From the NCBI RefSeq assembly GCF_040807025.1, contig NC_090942.1, positions 194,860,247 to 194,924,246 on the forward strand: a DNA stretch of 64,000 nt, given 5' to 3'. Under the pieces are notes generated by a model. The model saw only the letters and a program-made list of their open reading frames with translations. It did no database searches and was not told the DNA's origin. Both the position numbers and the translations under genes were made by a program. This document shows positions 61,001-64,000 of this stretch, piece by piece (positions within the stretch are counted from its first letter, which is position 1; every line of letters starts with the position of its first letter). This DNA comes from Struthio camelus. Taxonomy: Eukaryota; Chordata; Aves; Struthioniformes; Struthionidae.

Positions 61001-63769
61001 TTTGGAGGAGCAAGCAATGTATTTCCAAAAGCATTAGATACCATTCAACAAGAATTTATGAGGAAAAGCCAGATATCATATCTTCAAACTGCAGTTAACA
61101 TGTTCTGCCTGTGAAAAGCCCACAGAAATAGAGAACTCATCATATATTTGCTATAACTTATCTGCACTATGAATTCAAATTCATTCTAGCATGCAAGATC
61201 ACACCGAATACTAAGCAAGGAAGGGCTTAAGTCCCTTTGAAATTAATGGCATTTAATTACACTCTAAAACTTAAACCCTTACAGAGGTGCTCCCTTGAAT
61301 GGGGTTTGCATTTACCCCTTGAATGTAGTCTTATGATGAAGGCAGATATTTAAGCAGTGTGCTAACTTGTTCCTTACCAATAGAGATGTTACTAACTGTA
61401 CACTATTAAAGCCTGGGCTCACCCTCTCCAACATGAGGTGCTTAAGACAAAAGCATATCAACCATAAATCTCTACTCCATGAAGAGATGGAGCAAACTTT
61501 GAGAAGTAATTCAAGGAATTCAGCAATTAAAAGTCTTAAGTACTTTGGGTAACTGTTAACAGGTAAGGAGGATGAATCCAGATGGCTTGAACTTGCTCAT
61601 AGGAGGTGGGGTTAGTGCTCCTTTCATGAGACACTATAAAGTGAGGTCTTCCATCTGAGTAAGTCACCCTGCACTCCTTTACAGTCCACGGAGAGAAACA
61701 GCTAGTCCTGAGGCATGGTACATCTCATCCTAACATAGGCGTCTAAAACTGACCAGCCAAATCACAGCCTGAATGCACGGCTTTTGTTCCAGTTTCGGAG
61801 AAGGGAGTGCAGGGTGACTAGCTCGGACGCAGACTGCAGTGCAGGAGTAGCTGCTGGAGGTGGTCGCAGCACAGCCACCGGCTGCCTCCTGCTGTCACGC
61901 TTCAGCAGCGCGCCACGGCTGCTCTTAACTGCAATCAAAGCAAAAATATCTGCTTTAGTGTACATAGTATTTCTCTGCTACTCTGAAAGAATGATAAAGA
62001 AAATAATACATATAGAAATAAAATAAAGTAAATCACTCTTCTGCCCCTAAAATTGTCCTGGAACCAAGATCAAAAAAAATTGTCTTGGAGCTGCAAGAGA
62101 CATTTTGACTTGTGACCTTTTGGATGAACAAGGCATAGTAACATACTCAGCAACATCAGGTATTTCAAAATGTTCGTTGAGCACTGTTTTTACTTTTCGG
62201 TCTGACTTTTTAACCACCATTCCTTTGGAATTCTGTTAAGGGAGAGAAGAAGCAAATACAAATTTATGCACCAGATGCTGACCATTCTTGTTAGAAAGCT
62301 CAAGTTCACACTCTAGTCCTAAGCAAACGAAAGAGTGCTCTATTTATTTTCTTACCTAATTATTCACATTTTACCCCTCCTCCATACTTGTGATATTGGC
62401 CAAAACCACTAGAAATATCTCGCAATAGGTAAATGCCACTCCTTATTTAAAAAGGAACAACCACCATCTGCCAAAACAGTCCAGGACTTCTTCCACGCCC
62501 CAGGAAGGGAAAGTGGAGGTGAACCTGAAACTATCTTGTAACATGGATCTGGTTCATAATTTTTACAGCTGTAGGATCAAGGGGCAGTGTGAGAGAGAGC
62601 GAAAGAGGGAGAGGAGTCACAGCTATAGTCTTACTCTTGGATCTTTAGTATGATTTTTTCACAGTGCATGCGGTAAAGAAACACTTGGTAAAACTGTGTT
62701 TTGTATACTCACTAGAACAGCTACTTGAATCGGATCATTTGTTGGCCTCATAGTATTGTCCAGAATGAAGATCCTGTATTTTACTGTTTAATAGAAGAAA
62801 AAAAATGTATTTTTATATTCATTTATAGCCTTTCTATTCTCTTTCTAGAGAGTAACTATTACACGCTCTTAAGTGAGTTACTGAATTTTGGACAAAACAC
62901 TTTCTTTACAAGAAAAGAAATTCAAGAAATTTCAAGCAGAGAATCTGCATTCTTCACTAGGCTTTGAGTGTTACATGAGTGACCAAATACATTAGCCTTT
63001 TTGAAGCAACTTCTGAAAAAGGTATGGGGAACTTCACCTCACTGCTGTATTCCCTCTGTGTTCAAGGACTGCAGCCAAATTCAGTAGCTCTTTTGACTTA
63101 TAAAGGTCAATTTTTTTAGGTTTTTCCCTCCTCGTATTTTTACTTAATTAGATTGTTAAAAGTAGTGAAACATTTACAGCCAAAAAGTGCAAAGGATGAT
63201 TATGGCAGGAGTTGCAAACAGAAGGAATAGGTTTTTTTTGCGAGGGAGGGAAGGGGCTCCCACTTCGTTTTATTTTGTTTTTCTGAGGATAGTCATTATT
63301 ATGTTTTCTGAAGATTTAGTTTGGCTCCTGTTAGAAGGAAAGAGAGAAAGACTCCCCAGCTCCTCTGGTGTTTTATGAGAGTGCCACGATGGGCAGTGCA
63401 GAGCCTGCAGAAGCCCTGGCTGCATAACGTGGGTTTAAAATCTAATCTAGCTCATGTATACGCAAATAGCTGAGGTTAAAAGGGAAGAGTCTTGATTAGA
63501 AAGGATCAAGCTATTCTTACTTTCTTTAACTGTGCCCTTGTAACATCTATTTTCAGTATCTGAAATGCAGTATTTGCGTGTTAACCTTTGGAAGTCGGTG
63601 TGTATATAGGTTTATCCGTCTGAATGAAAATGTAGCCTTTCTTGGAAGACAGGAGGATGCGAATATTTTGAACAGTCTCCTTGAAGAGCCCCCTGCTTTC
63701 GGTGACCAGCAGAACATATGGCAGCTTTCTCTTCTTGGACATATCCTTATGAACAGTTTCTGGATTGAC
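20269..63769 (-). CDS. C4: Complement component C4, Asp-type isotype; 5' end beyond the window
   Basis: C4 is the thioester protein of the classical and lectin pathways. C1s or MASP-2 releases C4a, and C4b bonds covalently to targets and forms the C3 convertase with C2a. I place exons equivalent to mammalian exons 3-41, with 18-base exon 16 doubtful. They total 4,752 bases (1,583 residues plus stop). All junctions are AG/GT with matching phases. Exons 1-2 (signal peptide, MG1 start) are missing at the right edge. C4 rather than C3 or C5 is shown by [25 protein letters not shown], the Tyr/acidic stretch plus RRKR before the gamma chain, and the C-terminal [12 protein letters not shown]5 lacks the thioester, whereas GCAEQ is present here. 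The residue that is His in C4B and C3 is Asp here. The gene spans over 43 kb, convergent with STOML3, with no MHC neighbour visible. No premature stop was found in any placed exon, so it looks functional. Confidence 0.95.
21758..25448. other. C4 intron between exons 39 and 40 (about 3.7 kb)
   Basis: AT-rich intron with no recognisable exon, repeat or RNA gene. Several 60-76-codon open frames on both strands have no splice or homology support. Confidence 0.7.
31339..33685 (-). CDS. C4: C4 exons 30-33: CUB domain and alpha-gamma junction
   Basis: Exons: 33527-33685, 32813-32872, 32253-32346 and 31339-31507. Exon 30 gives [20 protein letters not shown] and the sequon NLT. Exon 31 ([18 protein letters not shown]) and exon 32 ([20 protein letters not shown]) match human C4 SLGSKINVKV and TYNVLDMKNTTCQDLQI. 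Exon 33 holds [15 protein letters not shown], three tyrosines in an acidic run like the sulfated EDYEDYEYDE segment of human C4. It is followed by SRRKRD, a furin-type tetrabasic site that would free the gamma chain. The exon ends in HYKVCVR just before the gamma-chain MG8 strand. In mammals Tyr sulfation here raises C1s affinity; in this gene it is inferred only from sequence. Confidence 0.94.
34097..38090 (-). CDS. C4: C4 exons 25-29: thioester domain with the isotype-defining Asp
   Basis: Exons: 38015-38090, 37447-37603, 35763-35861, 35282-35450 and 34097-34263. They form the alpha/alpha toroid of the thioester domain: [84 protein letters not shown], then [16 protein letters not shown] and [12 protein letters not shown]. 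In exon 26 the codon at 37459-37461 is GAC (Asp) in PVLD. In human this segment separates C4A (PCPVLD) from C4B (LSPVIH), and C3 has His at this place. A catalytic His speeds transfer to hydroxyl groups; Asp leaves direct reaction with amines. Two His residues lie four and five positions before Asp in HDHHPVLD; whether they contribute is unknown. Confidence 0.95.
36906..37126 (+). mobile_element. CR1 3'-end fragment in a C4 intron
   Basis: A degraded CR1 3' tail in the intron between exons 26 and 27. It shows GAACAGGTTACCCAGAGAGG, GGTTGGACCAGATGACC and the ending GATTCTATGGG, which is the CR1 terminal octamer type. It is antisense to the C4 transcript. Confidence 0.88.
39224..44394 (-). CDS. 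C4: C4 exons 18-24: acidic alpha-chain start, MG7, CUB start and thioester exon
   Basis: Exons: 44280-44394, 43986-44056, 43494-43633, 42389-42601, 41048-41099, 40456-40536 and 39224-39427. The new alpha-chain N-terminus is acidic ([12 protein letters not shown]) and is followed by [14 protein letters not shown]; human has RSFFPENWLWRVE. Then come [20 protein letters not shown], a MG7 block ([19 protein letters not shown]) and [17 protein letters not shown]. Short exon 22 ([17 protein letters not shown]) aligns with KEGAIHREELVYELNPLD, and exon 23 has [13 protein letters not shown]. Exon 24 contains the thioester sequence [14 protein letters not shown] at about 39320-39356, the Cys and Gln of which form the internal thioester. 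Mammalian C4 reads GCGEQ, so the Gly to Ala change is a variation seen in other family members. Confidence 0.95.
39969..40008. repeat. Compound (TG)n(TA)n microsatellite in a C4 intron
   Basis: A short GTATGTGTGTGTG run passes directly into about 13 TA units in the intron between exons 23 and 24. It is likely to be length-polymorphic. Confidence 0.92.
42712..42915 (+). mobile_element. CR1 3'-end fragment in a C4 intron
   Basis: A degraded CR1 tail in the intron between exons 21 and 22, with GGTTACCCAAAGAGACTGTG, ATCTCCGTCCTTGGAGAT and GGTTGGACTAGAAGCCTCC. It ends near CCTATGATCTTATGG. Confidence 0.88.
45217..45420 (-). CDS. C4: C4 exon 17: C4a anaphylatoxin domain
   Basis: This exon encodes about 68 residues with the six-cysteine anaphylatoxin pattern: [16 protein letters not shown], then TEC, then KVCC. 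It ends RRSGVGLAR, and the next exon starts on the following base. The terminal Arg is the activation cleavage site (C1s/MASP-2), which frees C4a. The core (LRKCC.DGM..NPMRFSC) is closer to the C3a-type sequence than human C4a is, but the rest of the gene is plainly C4. It opens phase-compatibly with exon 15 or with the candidate exon 16. Confidence 0.95.
45619..45636 (-). CDS. C4: Candidate C4 exon 16 remnant (beta-alpha linker micro-exon)
   Basis: Reading on from exon 15 (ends in phase 1), these 18 bases give EKTLGW and end in phase 1 before a good GTAAGG donor. EKTLGW-AS aligns with the end of the human linker exon (EKLGQY-AS). The frame cannot extend further upstream because of a TAA five codons before, so no tetrabasic RKKR-type site can belong to this exon. 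The acceptor (GTGAAG) is weak. Skipping it also keeps the frame, since exon 15 ends with one base and exon 17 starts with two. Confidence 0.4.
46763..54911 (-). CDS. C4: C4 exons 8-15: MG3 to MG6 (beta chain)
   Basis: Exons: 54806-54911, 54505-54628, 52806-52921, 51882-52049, 50991-51188, 48814-49005, 47303-47452 and 46763-46889. Recognisable segments in order are [20 protein letters not shown] (exon 8), [14 protein letters not shown] (exon 9), [20 protein letters not shown] (exon 10; mammalian C4 has [20 protein letters not shown]), an MG4/MG5 exon with [14 protein letters not shown] (exon 11), and [18 protein letters not shown] (exon 12). These are followed by [16 protein letters not shown] and DVCEGK (exon 13), [15 protein letters not shown] (exon 14) and [19 protein letters not shown] (exon 15). 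The last is highly diagnostic of C4 and C3, just before the beta-alpha linker. Junction phases run 0, 1, 0, 0, 0, 0, 0, 1 at the exon ends. Confidence 0.94.
49673..49890. repeat. Purine-only tandem repeat tract, (GGGAAA)n-(GGGAGA)n-(GGGAA)n
   Basis: About 215 bases of pure A/G on the plus strand, in three successive blocks: GGGAAA units at about 49678-49720, GGGAGA units at about 49721-49810 and GGGAA units at about 49811-49885. It lies in the C4 intron between exons 12 and 13, so the transcript carries the pyrimidine strand. The regular GGG spacing suits G-quadruplex folding, and the mirror symmetry suits triplex (H-DNA). Confidence 0.97.
50563..50935 (-). mobile_element. Degraded CR1 fragment in a C4 intron
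   Basis: On the plus strand, CAGCCTCTTCTTCACCAAGC, AACAAGTCCAGTTCCTTCAG and TTGGTTGCCCTCCAGTAGAT are the reverse complement of the familiar CR1 3' region ('rules' for GAGAGGCTGAAGGAACTGGA). It lies between exons 12 and 13. The inner part at 50814-50870 contains an odd run of near-palindromic GCACGT/TAGCACGTGCTA words. Confidence 0.85.
55891..55902 (+). promoter_or_regulatory. ISRE-like motif GAAACTGAAACT in a C4 intron
   Basis: This is an exact match to the interferon-stimulated response element core GAAANNGAAACT. By composition it is expected well under once per window. It sits in intron 7, far from the unseen C4 promoter, so any enhancer role is inference. Confidence 0.35.
56402..56600 (+). 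mobile_element. Old CR1-like fragment in a C4 intron
   Basis: The words GAGAAGAGCTGGGTTTGTTT and AGTCTAGCAAAAGG resemble the CR1 GGTTTGTTTAGCCTGGAGAA segment, but the copy is strongly degraded. The borders are approximate. Confidence 0.5.
57417..57464. repeat. Perfect two-copy 24-base tandem duplication
   Basis: CAAGTTACTCTGTAGTAGTC plus four more bases is repeated exactly (57417-57440 and 57441-57464) in C4 intron 7. The identity of the copies suggests a recent slippage duplication. Confidence 0.93.
59772..63769 (-). CDS. C4: C4 exons 3-7: end of MG1, MG2 and start of MG3 (beta chain)
   Basis: Exons on the plus-strand scale: 63586-63769, 62713-62783, 62147-62232, 60740-60822 and 59772-59859. 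Exon 3 encodes the MG1/MG2 junction with [20 protein letters not shown], the classic 'QTD.PIY' beta-strand of the alpha-2-macroglobulin/complement family. Exon 4 gives [17 protein letters not shown], exon 5 ends in HFEIPDVAE, and exon 6 gives [19 protein letters not shown] with an N-glycosylation sequon (NVS). Exon 7 gives [20 protein letters not shown], with another sequon (NES). Exon 4 is 71 bases, the size I recall for this exon in mammalian C4. The acceptor of exon 3 is a good polypyrimidine-CAG. The upstream intron runs out of the window. Confidence 0.92.
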
Positions 63770-64000
63770 CTGAAGACAACAAAAGGAGAAACCCTGTAGA
63801 ATCAGACATACAGCTGGTATCCTTGGAGTTACACCAGCTGGGGAGCAAAGAAATAAGTAAAACACTTAAATCTTTTATTAGCACCCTTCTACAGAAGATA
63901 ATCAATTATATCTTTCTTACTGGGTGAATATTTCTTTGTAAGCAGAAATATTATCTCTTTCTCCATGTTATGACATGGAACGGTGGGAAAGGACACATTT

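Noticed and set aside
20269-63769. C5 or C3 as the identity of the minus-strand gene
   Set aside because: C5 lacks the thioester, which is present here. C3 has no alpha-gamma RRKR, Tyr/acidic cluster or QQQAD..PVLD segment. The C-terminus and exon plan match C4.
1-64000. CRISPR arrays, bacterial operons, tRNA or rRNA genes
   Set aside because: The window is intron-rich vertebrate DNA, and no such structures were seen.

Overview
This is vertebrate genomic DNA with spliced genes, almost certainly from a bird or another sauropsid. The main reasons are two long CR1 (chicken-repeat-1) LINE copies plus older CR1 fragments, and no SINE or L1 content that I could recognise. The species cannot be read from the sequence.

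Layout. (1) Positions 1-556 hold no recognisable gene. (2) Positions 558-3836 (minus) are a long, 5'-truncated CR1 element. (3) Positions 6210-15001 (plus) are a complete seven-exon stomatin-family gene that best matches STOML3 and encodes about 283 residues. (4) Positions 16658-19818 (plus) are a second CR1 copy in inverted orientation to the first. (5) Positions 20269-63769 (minus) hold complement component C4, from the stop codon back to the exon equivalent to mammalian exon 3. Exons 1 and 2, with the signal peptide, lie beyond the right edge. I could place 38 exons with consistent splice phases, plus one doubtful 18-base micro-exon at the position of exon 16. They encode about 1,580 residues and match the 41-exon plan of mammalian C4, with the thioester in exon 24 and the isotype residue in exon 26. 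The C4 introns carry old CR1 fragments, microsatellites and a 215-base polypurine tract.

The main biological point is the kind of C4. It has the thioester motif GCAEQ. At the residue that decides thioester chemistry it has Asp, in the context PVLD as in human C4A, where the His type has PVIH. The gene lies tail-to-tail with STOML3, with no MHC class III gene in view. This fits an Asp-type C4 isotype at a locus outside the MHC. The alpha-gamma processing site (RRKR), a Tyr/acidic sulfation-like stretch and the six-cysteine C4a domain are present. The tetrabasic beta-alpha cleavage exon could not be found.

The two CR1 copies share the same frameshifts and stop. They are almost identical over about 2.8 kb but clearly diverged over the last 250-300 bases, which points to a common dead source copy or to gene conversion between inverted repeats flanking STOML3.
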